A stretch of DNA of 41,756 nt, taken from assembly GCA_937973555.1 (NCBI GenBank), contig CALJKL010000026.1, forward strand, positions 1 to 41,756, given 5' to 3'. A program made the position numbers and the translations under genes. This document shows, in pieces, positions 33,265-41,390 of this stretch. The notes under the pieces are model-generated. The model had not been told where the DNA came from. It ran no database searches and saw only the letters and a list, made by a program, of their open reading frames with translations. The DNA comes from an uncultured Flavobacteriales bacterium. Its GTDB lineage: Bacteria; Bacteroidota; Bacteroidia; Flavobacteriales; Weeksellaceae. Numbering within the stretch: position 1 is the stretch's first letter; each line of letters begins with the position of its first letter.

Positions 33265-33954
33265 TTATCTTTTTTTTCTTTTTAATCGCTTTACTTCATT
33301 TTTTAATTGGTCTATTTGTTTTTGTTGTTCTTTGATGGCTTCTACCAACAATGCCACTACTTTATCATATTTTACGGAGCGATATTCTGCTGGAGAATTG
33401 TCTTTTGAGACCAATTCAGGGCTAATTTTTTCTACTTCTTGGGCAATAAATCCCAATTCATTTTGAGCGCCAAAATCTCTTTCAGGAAATGCTGTTTGAT
33501 TCCAATTAAAATAAACGCCTCTCAAAGATTTTACTTTATTCAATGCATGGTCAATCGTTCGAATATTGATTTTAAATCTTTGATCAGAGTTTCCAGCAAT
33601 AGAATTCGCAATAATGTCCCCATTAACATGCAGTTTCACTGTAGGATTTACTATTCCTATCCCCACATTACCACCATTAGGGTTTAAAGCCAAAATATAA
33701 TTGGTGGCATAAGAAGTTTTGTCCCTTGCCTGCAACCAGCCATAAGTAGTACCTAGGCCAAAATCTAATACTTGGTTGGCTCCGGTAACTCCTAAACGAA
33801 GATTACCATTTGAAGATGTACCTGAAGTTGATGGTGCAGCAGCAGAAGTTTCCACTTGAAATTTATTGACAGGTGCAACAGTCCCAATACCTGTTTGTGC
33901 TTTCCCGTTAAGGAAAGCAACAAACAATATTGATATTAGTAATGTTTTTTTCAT
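33265..33954 (-). CDS. Secreted stalk protein with C-terminal S74 intramolecular chaperone
   Basis: A 229-residue protein. Signal peptide MKKTLLISILFVAFLNGKA, mature start QTGIGTVAP. A shared module (~25-100) is nearly identical to the stalk at 30845-31531, with a stalk motif NVGIGIVNPTVKLHVNGDI. From ~118 it carries a Peptidase_S74 chaperone: NSDQRFKINIRTI with Ser123 and Lys128 in dyad spacing, YFNWNQTAFPE, ELGFIAQEVEKISPELVS, then a C-terminal coiled coil (~200-228, very basic end KRLKRKKR). It lies between the 2260-aa fibre gene (19 bases before) and the C-type lectin gene (1 base after), so the chaperone could act on itself or on a partner. Confidence 0.88.
   Translation of the reverse strand: MKKTLLISILFVAFLNGKAQTGIGTVAPVNKFQVETSAAAPSTSGTSSNGNLRLGVTGANQVLDFGLGTTYGWLQARDKTSYATNYILALNPNGGNVGIGIVNPTVKLHVNGDIIANSIAGNSDQRFKINIRTIDHALNKVKSLRGVYFNWNQTAFPERDFGAQNELGFIAQEVEKISPELVSKDNSPAEYRSVKYDKVVALLVEAIKEQQKQIDQLKNEVKRLKRKKR
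33663..33785 (-). repeat. Paralogous block, near-identical to 31248-31370
   Basis: Second copy of the block described at 31248-31370. A more diverged third copy lies in the stalk gene around 26274-26400. Confidence 0.8.
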
Positions 33955-33973
33955 ATTCTCTCTAATGAAAATA

Positions 33974-36900
33974 TTAGAATAATGCTCTAAATACTACCCA
34001 TTGTGTACCGTCAGATACCAATTTCACCCAGTTGTTGGATGCTTCCGAACCTAGAGTAATAGAGGTAGCTGCAGTATTAGCGCTATCTTGAAAAATAGTT
34101 TCAGAGCCTGAACGTTGAACCGTTAAAGTATATGAAGTTTTGTTTTTTATAATTATCTCTTTACCAGCATTACTAGTTGCTGCAGGCAAGGTAAAGGTTG
34201 CCGCTGCTGTACCGGTAAAAAACACATATCGATCTGACAATGTAATAGTATAAGCACCTGTTTGTGATGAAGTAGTACCTCCATTATAGGACCATGTAGG
34301 TACCCCACTTGCCAAGGTTAATACTTGTCCATTGGTGCCGGCTGCAAGCATTCCTGTGGTATTGGCCGCCGTTTGGTAAGGTAAAGAACCCGCAGCACCT
34401 CCAGAAATGTTAGTAGCTGTAGCAGCATTTCCTGAAATAGAACCCGCTATAGTAGAACTGAAAGTTTGTGTCCCGGTGAATGTCTGGGCAGCATCTGTTC
34501 TGGCGATTGTAGCATCAGTAGATGGAAAAGTCATTGTTTTTCCATCTGTTCCTGCCAATGTAATTGAATTGTTAGCCGTTAATGTTTTTCCATCTGCAAT
34601 AGTTAATGTAGCACTTGATGTAGGTGCGGTAATGGTAACTTTGTTTACTGAAGTTGCAGAAGCTACACCTAATGTAGGTGTTACCAAAGTGGGTGAAGTA
34701 GCTCTTACCACATTTCCAGAACCCGTAGTTGAAATTTCTTCAATGGCTCCAGCACCTGCAGATACTCTTCCTAAAACTTTGTCTGTTGCGCTAACATTTT
34801 GAATTTTAGTATAGGTAATATTTCCATCTTTCACCTTTGCTGTTTCTATTGCATTGTCAGCTAAATCTCCTACCACAATAGTTCCATCTGCAATTTTTGC
34901 AGTAGTTATTGCATCAGCAGCAATAGTTGTTGTAGTTATTTTTCCGGCTCCAATAGTAGCAGCAAAACTTCCGGTTCCACTTCCTGTCACATCACCTGTT
35001 AACGTAATGGTTTGGTCTCCTGTATTAGTACCGCTAACGGTTGCATTATCCGAAGCTGTTAATGTTTTACCATCTGCAATGGTTAAGGTAGCACCTGTTG
35101 TTGGGGCAGTAATGGTTACTTTATTTACTTTTGCAAAGGTTGGTGAAGCTGTAGTAGATACATCTTGCCCAATAGAGAAAGTAGTTCCAGTAAGTGTGAT
35201 ACCTGTACCGGCAGAATATGTAGTATTGGTATCCGATCCTGGAATTCCCAAACCTACGATATCATTTTTTGTAATATTCAATTTGTTAAATGCTATTGCT
35301 GCTGAAGAAGAAATATCTGCATTGACAATTTCTCCATCCTTAATTTTTGACGAAGTTACTGCATCATCAGAAATACCATTAGTATCAATAGCTGGTATAG
35401 CTGCCCAACTTGCATTACCATTGGCATCAGAGGTTAAAACTTTACCAGCACTTGCATTAGAATTAATAGTAAGACCTCCCGTAATACTTAGTTTTCCATC
35501 ATTGGTAAGTCTCATGATTTCTGTATTATTGGAATTACCATCATCATAAGAATATATCATATTGTTTAAAACCCCACTATCAGAAGTAGTACTAATCTTA
35601 AACTGCTTATTTCTAAAACCAAACCCTAAAGTACCTCCTGTTTGTCCATCGGAAGTATATTTTAAAGGATATTCAAATCCTCCATCACCATATATCTGAA
35701 ACGGTGCAGATGGTGTACCAAAGATTCCTAATTTACCGGTTGTACTAGAATAGTTGATATCATAATTAGGCCATGTACCCACATTAAGATTTGAGAATGC
35801 TCCAGTATCCGCTTTCGCAGTTCCAGTAACATCTAATGTTCCTGGAATAGATATGGCGCCCGTTGTACCTATTACCATTTGATCTGTAATACTTGATCCA
35901 TTGTCATATGAAAGTAAAAGATCTGTTGCAACACCAGAGTTATTGCCTGCACGCATCTGCCAACCTGTAGAACGGAAACCTAATTTTAAAGTATTGAAAG
36001 AATTATTTACAAAATATTTAAGATTTTCTCCGCAAGAACTACAATCGGTTCCAATTTGGAAAGTAGCCGAAGGGGTTGAAGTATTGATTCCCAACCTTGC
36101 ATTGGTATTATCCCAAAATAAATTAGAACTGCTGCCAAATGCATTTGTCCCTTTTCCGAAAGGAATTTGTCCTGCCGTTAAACTTGCAATACCTGTACCT
36201 CCATTGGCAACTGGCAACACACCTGTTACTGCAGATGATAAAGGTAAATTGGTAGCATTTGTAAGATCAATAGCTGAAGGGGTTCCTAAATTAGGAGTAA
36301 CTAACGAAGGTGAGTTTGCCCTTACAACATTGCCACTACCAGTAGTTGAAATTTCTTCAATAACACCAGCTCCAGAAGATACTCTACCCAGCACTTTATC
36401 TGTTGCACTAATATTCTGAATTTTAGTGTATGTTACATTAGCATTAGTAATTTTAGCCGTAGTAACTGCATTGTCCGCTAACTTAGCTGTGGTAACATTA
36501 GCGTCTTTTATTTTAGCTGTTTCAATTGCATCATTTGCTAAATCTCCTACTACAATCGTTCCGTCTAATATTTTTGCTGAAGTAATTGCAGAATTAGCAA
36601 CTGCAGGCGATGCAGCTGTCCCAGTTAAATCTCCTGCTAATTGTATTTTACCTTTAGTAGTAGCATCTGCATCTGCAATAGTAGCGGAAGCTACAGCAGA
36701 ATCTACATAGTCTTTGATTAGTTTTACTGATGGATATTTTGTAGTTGATGCGGCATCTGTAGTAATGTTAGTACTTACATTGGCAAGAGACTGTGCACCA
36801 AGATTTGTTAAAGCCGCTGCTGCAGAAGTAGCTCCTGTACCCCCATTAGCCACAGGTAGGGTTCCTGTAACTGCAGACGCTAAATTTGTAGTTGTTGAAA

Positions 36901-39900
36901 CATCTGCCCAAGATACATTACCGTTTCCATCAGTTTTTAGAAATTGTCCTGCTGTTCCATCAGTATTTGGATAAGTAACAGTACCAGCTGATAAACTTCC
37001 GTTAATGGCTAGATTACCACCTATAGATGTGTTACCAGAAAATGAGGCTGTACCATTAACATCTAAAGTAGAGGTAGGATTTAAATTATTAATACCTACT
37101 AATGGCAATGATCCACCAGAATTATTGGTTAATGTCAATGCGTTAACATAGTCGCTATCTCCTTCATTATTTAATCTGATTGTCATTTTAGTTCTAGCAC
37201 CAGACATTACAAAATCAGCAACTGCTTGGTAAGAGGTACCTTGATTATGAACTCTTTTCAATCTTAATAAGGTACTTTCTGTAGAACTTGCAGGACTACC
37301 ATAAACTCCTAAAACAGGACTTGTATCATAAGTATAAGTTCCTCCGGAACTATAAAATCCTGCTTCTGCATTGGAAGTATCATAACCCGGACCTACTTTG
37401 AACAAACTGTTGGTATTGTCAAATAAAAATTTAGAAGAAGTATTCAAAGCAGTACTCGAGTTTCCAAAAAGTATACGGCCAGCATCTACATTATTAATCC
37501 CAATACCCCCCTGGTCTAATCCCAATACTCCTGTTGAGGTAAGTGTTTTTGAACCATTAGTAAAGACTGCTTTTGATGGTGTTAAATTATCTAAGGTAAC
37601 ATCATTAGCTACTCCTAAATCACCTCCTATTGTAGTATTTCCAGATATTTTTCCTGTTCCATTTACGTCTAAAGTTGTCGTAGGATTTGTATTGTTGATC
37701 CCTACTAATGGTGCGGTTCCTGTGGAAGCATTGGTTAAAGTTAATGCATCTACAAAATCATCATCGCCGGCATTATTTAATCTAATGTTTAATTTAGTTC
37801 TGGCACCGGATAAAACAAAATCAGCAACTGCCTGATAAGAAGTTCCTTGATTGTGTGTTCTTTTTAATCTCAGCATTGTACTTTCAGTAGATGAAGCAGG
37901 GCCACCATATACTCCAAGTATAGGGTTTGTAGGATAGGTATAATTACCACCAGAACCATAGAATCCAAATTCACCTAAATTAGGTTCATATCCTGGACCT
38001 ATTTTCAATAAACTATTGGTGTTATCCCACAAAAATTTTGAAGAACCTGCTGTAGTACTTGTACCATTAAAGAATGTTACTTGTCCTGCTGAAGCAGTAC
38101 CCGTCATAGCACCAGAAGCAGGTGGAGAAGACACCCATGTAGTACCATTTGACGTTAAAATATTACCAGCATTACCGGGAGCCACTTTTTGCACCGGATT
38201 GGTACCATTCCCTAAGATTACATTATTAGCGGTTAAATTATTTGTGCCCGTACCTCCATTTGTAACTGAAACTACTTCTGCTAATTTAGCATTAGTTACA
38301 GCACCATCTTTTATTTTAGAAGTAGTAATTGCATCATCCGCAATATCAGATTCAGCAACAGAATTGCTTAAATCAAGTTTTGAATATTCAATTGCAGCAG
38401 CTGAAGATACATCTGCATTTATAATTTCACCATCTTTTATTTTAGCAGTTGTAATTGCATCATCATCAATTTTAGAAGTGTTAACTGCATTATCTGCGAG
38501 TTTACCATTAGTAACTGCTCCATCATTAATTTTGGAAGTTACAACGGCATTATCATCAATTTTTGACGCTGTAACAGCATTATCCTCTAGTTTAACATTG
38601 GTTACTGCTCCATCATTAATTTTGGAAGTTACAACAGCATTATCTGCTAATTTAGCATCAGTTACTGCTCCATCTACAATATCATTAGTATTAATAGCTG
38701 GGTCAGACCATGATGCATTTCCAGATCCATCTGTCTTTAAAACCTGACCTGCATTACCAGCATTATTAGGATATGTAACAGCACCAGTGGTTAATTTACC
38801 TGCAGTTTTTACTGAAGCAATATCATTATTTCCTAATTGAATGGTATTGCTGCCACTTACTACCGCATCATGACCAATAGCTGTTGAATTATTGATGGAA
38901 GTAGAACTAGCATCTGCTCCTATTCCTAGGAAAGTATTGTAACTACCCGTGATTACTCCATTACCAGCCGAATAACCTAAACCTGTATTCCCTGATCCTG
39001 TAGTATGCAATAAGTTTTGAGCCCCAATAGCCGTATTACCAAATCCTGTAGTGACTTCCATTAAAGATTCTGCCCCAATAGAAGTATTTTGTTGACCAGA
39101 AGTTAAATGAACAGAGTTGAAGTATCCTACCGCCGTATTATTATCAAAGCTTGTTCCTGAATAATTGGCCATAGCAGCAGCACCCACAGCGGTATTTCTA
39201 GTACCTGTTCCGGTTCCTAATGCACCACCTCCAATAGCGGTATTATTATCGTCATTTCCTCTTCCTCTACCTATGGTAAGTCCGTTTACTTTAATATCAG
39301 AGCTAAATTCTTTTTTCCCAGCAATGATTTGATCTGTAGTTAAATCAACAAAATTTTGGGTAGAAGATCCTGTACCTCCATTGGCAATAGAAATAGGACC
39401 AGATATTTTAGCATTGGTAACTGAACCGTTTGCCAATTTAGATGTTGTAATTGCACCATTAGCAACAATTGGAGCTGCCGCAGTTCCGGTTAAGTCTCCT
39501 GCCAACTGTAGTTTCCCTTTTGTTGTAGCATCTGCATCTGCAATGGTAGCAGAAGCTATAGCAGCATCTACATAATCTTTTATTGTTTTTACAGCAGGGT
39601 ATTTTGTGGTAGAAGTTGCATCTGCTGTAATATTTGTTGATTTGTTGCTTACGTTTTCTTTTAAGTCAAGAGCGGCTTGTTGTAATATTGAAATGGGCTT
39701 ATTGGCATCGCTGGTATTGTCTACATTTCCTAAACCTACTTTAGAAGCACTGATACCATTCGATAATTTTGCATCTGTTACTTCTCCATCTTTTATTTTA
39801 GAGGTAGTTATGGCATCATCTGCCAATTTAGAAGTATCAATAGCTCCTAAAGCAATAGTAGGCGCATCAGCAGTGCCGCTAAGGTCTCCTGCCAATTGAA

Positions 39901-40756
39901 GTTTACCTTTTGCAGTTGTACTGGCATCTGGTATGGTAGAAACAGCAATTGAATTTCCAATATAATCTTTAACAGCCTTTACAGAAGGATATTTATTATC
40001 CGGATCTGTACTTGTAGCAATGTCAGCATCCATATTGGCTACTGTTTGGGCTCCGTCTATATCTGTAACAGGAATAGATGTTACTCCGGTCATAGCATTT
40101 GTACCATTACCTACTACATAGCCTATAATGTTTGAATTTCCTGTACCACCATTGTTTACAGAGATAATCTCTCCAATTTTAGAATTGACTATGGCTCCAT
40201 TCGCTAATTTACTTGATGTAATAGCTCCATCAGTAATTCTAGGAGATTTCGCGGTAGAACCTACCCCTGCTAAATCACCTGCCAACTGAATAGAACCTGT
40301 TGTAGTAGCGGTAGCTTCTTTAGTGCTACTAGAATAGTATGCAAATGGAACGTATGAAAAAGTCTGATTGCTTATTTCTAAATAATCAGAACAATTTGCA
40401 TTTACATCAAATTCTACTTTCAGACGCTTAAGATTTTTATCCCAAAGAATACCCGAAAAAGAAGTGGCATAACCTCCTACTTTAGAACCGGATCCAATAA
40501 TAAGGTTTACTATACCAGACTTATCGGTAGTAGTCTTAATAGTTTCCACATATTCAGCCTGATTATTGTTGTCATAGATGCTAAAACGCATACATATTTC
40601 TTTATTGGCTAATGGTGCACTAATATTATTATACCCAGGAACACTTTCTCCTTGCGGATTTATAATAAGTGCCTGATAGGTAATCCCTGTACTTTGAGAT
40701 TGATAGAATAAAGTATTGAATACTAAACTAAAAAAGATAAAGATTTTTGTCTTCAT
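33974..40756 (-). CDS. Giant secreted fibre protein with stalk repeats and YadA-like head
   Basis: A 2260-residue protein. Signal peptide (~1-20, MKTKIFIFFSLVFNTLFYQS). The N-terminal beta-sandwich (~23-145: GITYQALIINPQGESVPG, EICMRFSIYDNN, SYVPFAYYS) is common in Bacteroidota surface proteins. Then come ten-residue repeats (D-G/N-A-V-x-x-S-K-I/L-x), best at 695-784. A YadA-type roll lies at ~504-645 (NTAIGGGAL, NTAVGAAAM, NTAIGAQNL, STAIGHDAV). Two near-identical modules lie at 908-1045 and 1109-1250, with further stalk motifs (LGINTSTPSATFQI) and a final beta domain (~2160-2260, ending WVVFRALF). No T9SS sorting domain or lipobox. Probably a long trimeric surface fibre (inference). Starts 3 bases after the barrel gene. 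Confidence 0.9.
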   Translation of the reverse strand: MKTKIFIFFSLVFNTLFYQSQSTGITYQALIINPQGESVPGYNNISAPLANKEICMRFSIYDNNNQAEYVETIKTTTDKSGIVNLIIGSGSKVGGYATSFSGILWDKNLKRLKVEFDVNANCSDYLEISNQTFSYVPFAYYSSSTKEATATTTGSIQLAGDLAGVGSTAKSPRITDGAITSSKLANGAIVNSKIGEIISVNNGGTGNSNIIGYVVGNGTNAMTGVTSIPVTDIDGAQTVANMDADIATSTDPDNKYPSVKAVKDYIGNSIAVSTIPDASTTAKGKLQLAGDLSGTADAPTIALGAIDTSKLADDAITTSKIKDGEVTDAKLSNGISASKVGLGNVDNTSDANKPISILQQAALDLKENVSNKSTNITADATSTTKYPAVKTIKDYVDAAIASATIADADATTKGKLQLAGDLTGTAAAPIVANGAITTSKLANGSVTNAKISGPISIANGGTGSSTQNFVDLTTDQIIAGKKEFSSDIKVNGLTIGRGRGNDDNNTAIGGGALGTGTGTRNTAVGAAAMANYSGTSFDNNTAVGYFNSVHLTSGQQNTSIGAESLMEVTTGFGNTAIGAQNLLHTTGSGNTGLGYSAGNGVITGSYNTFLGIGADASSTSINNSTAIGHDAVVSGSNTIQLGNNDIASVKTAGKLTTGAVTYPNNAGNAGQVLKTDGSGNASWSDPAINTNDIVDGAVTDAKLADNAVVTSKINDGAVTNVKLEDNAVTASKIDDNAVVTSKINDGAVTNGKLADNAVNTSKIDDDAITTAKIKDGEIINADVSSAAAIEYSKLDLSNSVAESDIADDAITTSKIKDGAVTNAKLAEVVSVTNGGTGTNNLTANNVILGNGTNPVQKVAPGNAGNILTSNGTTWVSSPPASGAMTGTASAGQVTFFNGTSTTAGSSKFLWDNTNSLLKIGPGYEPNLGEFGFYGSGGNYTYPTNPILGVYGGPASSTESTMLRLKRTHNQGTSYQAVADFVLSGARTKLNIRLNNAGDDDFVDALTLTNASTGTAPLVGINNTNPTTTLDVNGTGKISGNTTIGGDLGVANDVTLDNLTPSKAVFTNGSKTLTSTGVLGLDQGGIGINNVDAGRILFGNSSTALNTSSKFLFDNTNSLFKVGPGYDTSNAEAGFYSSGGTYTYDTSPVLGVYGSPASSTESTLLRLKRVHNQGTSYQAVADFVMSGARTKMTIRLNNEGDSDYVNALTLTNNSGGSLPLVGINNLNPTSTLDVNGTASFSGNTSIGGNLAINGSLSAGTVTYPNTDGTAGQFLKTDGNGNVSWADVSTTTNLASAVTGTLPVANGGTGATSAAAALTNLGAQSLANVSTNITTDAASTTKYPSVKLIKDYVDSAVASATIADADATTKGKIQLAGDLTGTAASPAVANSAITSAKILDGTIVVGDLANDAIETAKIKDANVTTAKLADNAVTTAKITNANVTYTKIQNISATDKVLGRVSSGAGVIEEISTTGSGNVVRANSPSLVTPNLGTPSAIDLTNATNLPLSSAVTGVLPVANGGTGIASLTAGQIPFGKGTNAFGSSSNLFWDNTNARLGINTSTPSATFQIGTDCSSCGENLKYFVNNSFNTLKLGFRSTGWQMRAGNNSGVATDLLLSYDNGSSITDQMVIGTTGAISIPGTLDVTGTAKADTGAFSNLNVGTWPNYDINYSSTTGKLGIFGTPSAPFQIYGDGGFEYPLKYTSDGQTGGTLGFGFRNKQFKISTTSDSGVLNNMIYSYDDGNSNNTEIMRLTNDGKLSITGGLTINSNASAGKVLTSDANGNASWAAIPAIDTNGISDDAVTSSKIKDGEIVNADISSSAAIAFNKLNITKNDIVGLGIPGSDTNTTYSAGTGITLTGTTFSIGQDVSTTASPTFAKVNKVTITAPTTGATLTIADGKTLTASDNATVSGTNTGDQTITLTGDVTGSGTGSFAATIGAGKITTTTIAADAITTAKIADGTIVVGDLADNAIETAKVKDGNITYTKIQNVSATDKVLGRVSAGAGAIEEISTTGSGNVVRATSPTLVTPTLGVASATSVNKVTITAPTSSATLTIADGKTLTANNSITLAGTDGKTMTFPSTDATIARTDAAQTFTGTQTFSSTIAGSISGNAATATNISGGAAGSLPYQTAANTTGMLAAGTNGQVLTLASGVPTWSYNGGTTSSQTGAYTITLSDRYVFFTGTAAATFTLPAATSNAGKEIIIKNKTSYTLTVQRSGSETIFQDSANTAATSITLGSEASNNWVKLVSDGTQWVVFRALF
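37007..37432 (-). repeat. Internal module copy B of the giant fibre gene
   Basis: Encodes residues ~1109-1250 (FLFDNTNSLFKVGPGYDTS, STLLRLKRVHNQGTSYQAVA). Paralogous to 37622-38035, with clear protein identity over about 135 residues and scattered substitutions. Confidence 0.85.
37622..38035 (-). repeat. Internal module copy A of the giant fibre gene
   Basis: Encodes residues ~908-1045 (FLWDNTNSLLKIGPGYEPN, STMLRLKRTHNQGTSYQAVA). Paired with copy B; the two are separated by about 60 residues of unrelated linker. Confidence 0.85.
38405..38674 (-). repeat. Nine tandem decapeptide repeats in the giant fibre
   Basis: Residues ~695-784 read as nine consecutive 10-residue units such as DGAVTDAKLA, DNAVVTSKIN, DGAVTNVKLE and DNAVTASKID, with hydrophobic residues every five positions. 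At DNA level 32 bases from 38514 and from 38604 are identical, exactly 90 bases (three units) apart. Confidence 0.9.
38822..39247 (-). repeat. YadA-like head repeats in the giant fibre
   Basis: Residues ~504-645 contain about eight units with the pattern N-T-A-[IV]-G at irregular 13-25 residue spacing, as in the left-handed beta-roll heads of trimeric autotransporter adhesins. Confidence 0.8.
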
Positions 40757-40759
40757 AAA

Positions 40760-41389
40760 TTATAATGCTATGTAAGTACCAATGAAAAAATTATTATTTA
40801 CGAAATTCAGATTTTCGTCTCCCCCTGACTTGAAATTGAAAGTCTTGCTATAGTTATAGCCAACACTTATAAAAACTTCATTATTAACATTGTATATACC
40901 TTCCAATCCAAAAGATGGCTGAATAAATATCTTATTGAAATCATGAGTTCCTTTTAAATCATAAAGCGAATTATTAGTAGTTTGTGTACCCTTCAAAAAT
41001 TTATTGATACCCATTCCAAAAACAATATTACTGATGAAATTACTTTCTCTGTTTTTGTATATCCTAAAACCAACATTACCATTTATTCCCATATAAGTAG
41101 TTCTCCATCTATAAAGAGATGTTTCACTGCCCGCCACTTGATTGAAGTTATTGATCATTAATCCTACCGTATAATACAACCCTGGATAACTAGATTGAGG
41201 AACAAATTTTTTATACCCTAATTCATAAGAACCTCCCGGCTCTGATCTCATATTTATATTATTCTCTGTATATTGATAATGGGTAATATTATTACCTAAT
41301 TTCAAAAAAACAGCCTGTCCAAAAGCCAATTGAAACAGGGTGAAAAAGCAAAATAATGTTAGTTTTCTCATAGTTATTATTGTCTTCAT
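40760..41389 (-). CDS. Probable outer-membrane beta-barrel protein
   Basis: A 209-residue protein. Signal peptide within MKTIITMRKLTLFCFFTLFQ LAFG, so the mature start is about QAVFLKLG. ATG 41371 (MRKLTLFCFF) is an equally possible start. The rest alternates polar and hydrophobic residues with Gly/Tyr/Asn-rich turns (GLYYTVGLMINNFNQ, NGNVGFRIYKN, EVFISVGYNYSKTFNF) and ends in NNFFIGTYIAL, as expected for a small 8-10-strand porin-like barrel. No specific family recognised. It lies one base after the T9SS protein gene and 3 bases before the giant fibre gene, so it could serve as a surface anchor or export partner (speculative). Confidence 0.7.
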   Translation of the reverse strand: MKTIITMRKLTLFCFFTLFQLAFGQAVFLKLGNNITHYQYTENNINMRSEPGGSYELGYKKFVPQSSYPGLYYTVGLMINNFNQVAGSETSLYRWRTTYMGINGNVGFRIYKNRESNFISNIVFGMGINKFLKGTQTTNNSLYDLKGTHDFNKIFIQPSFGLEGIYNVNNEVFISVGYNYSKTFNFKSGGDENLNFVNNNFFIGTYIAL

Positions 41390-41390
41390 T

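Noticed and set aside
20930..33954. Prophage or tailocin, suggested by tail-collar and S74 domains
   Set aside because: Signal peptides are present on all complete genes and there is no terminase, capsid, sheath, baseplate, lysis or integrase gene. Lectin, PA14 and LamG partners and the T9SS gene point to a surface system.
38405..38674. Regular DNA repeats resembling a CRISPR array
   Set aside because: Repeats are in frame, period 30 bases, translate into decapeptides and have no unique spacers or cas genes nearby.
34407..39899. Series of long plus-strand open frames rich in Val, Ala and Pro opposite the giant fibre gene
   Set aside because: They mirror the repetitive Thr/Ala/Gly/Asp codons of the fibre, have no start context or family motif, and lack signal or domain evidence.
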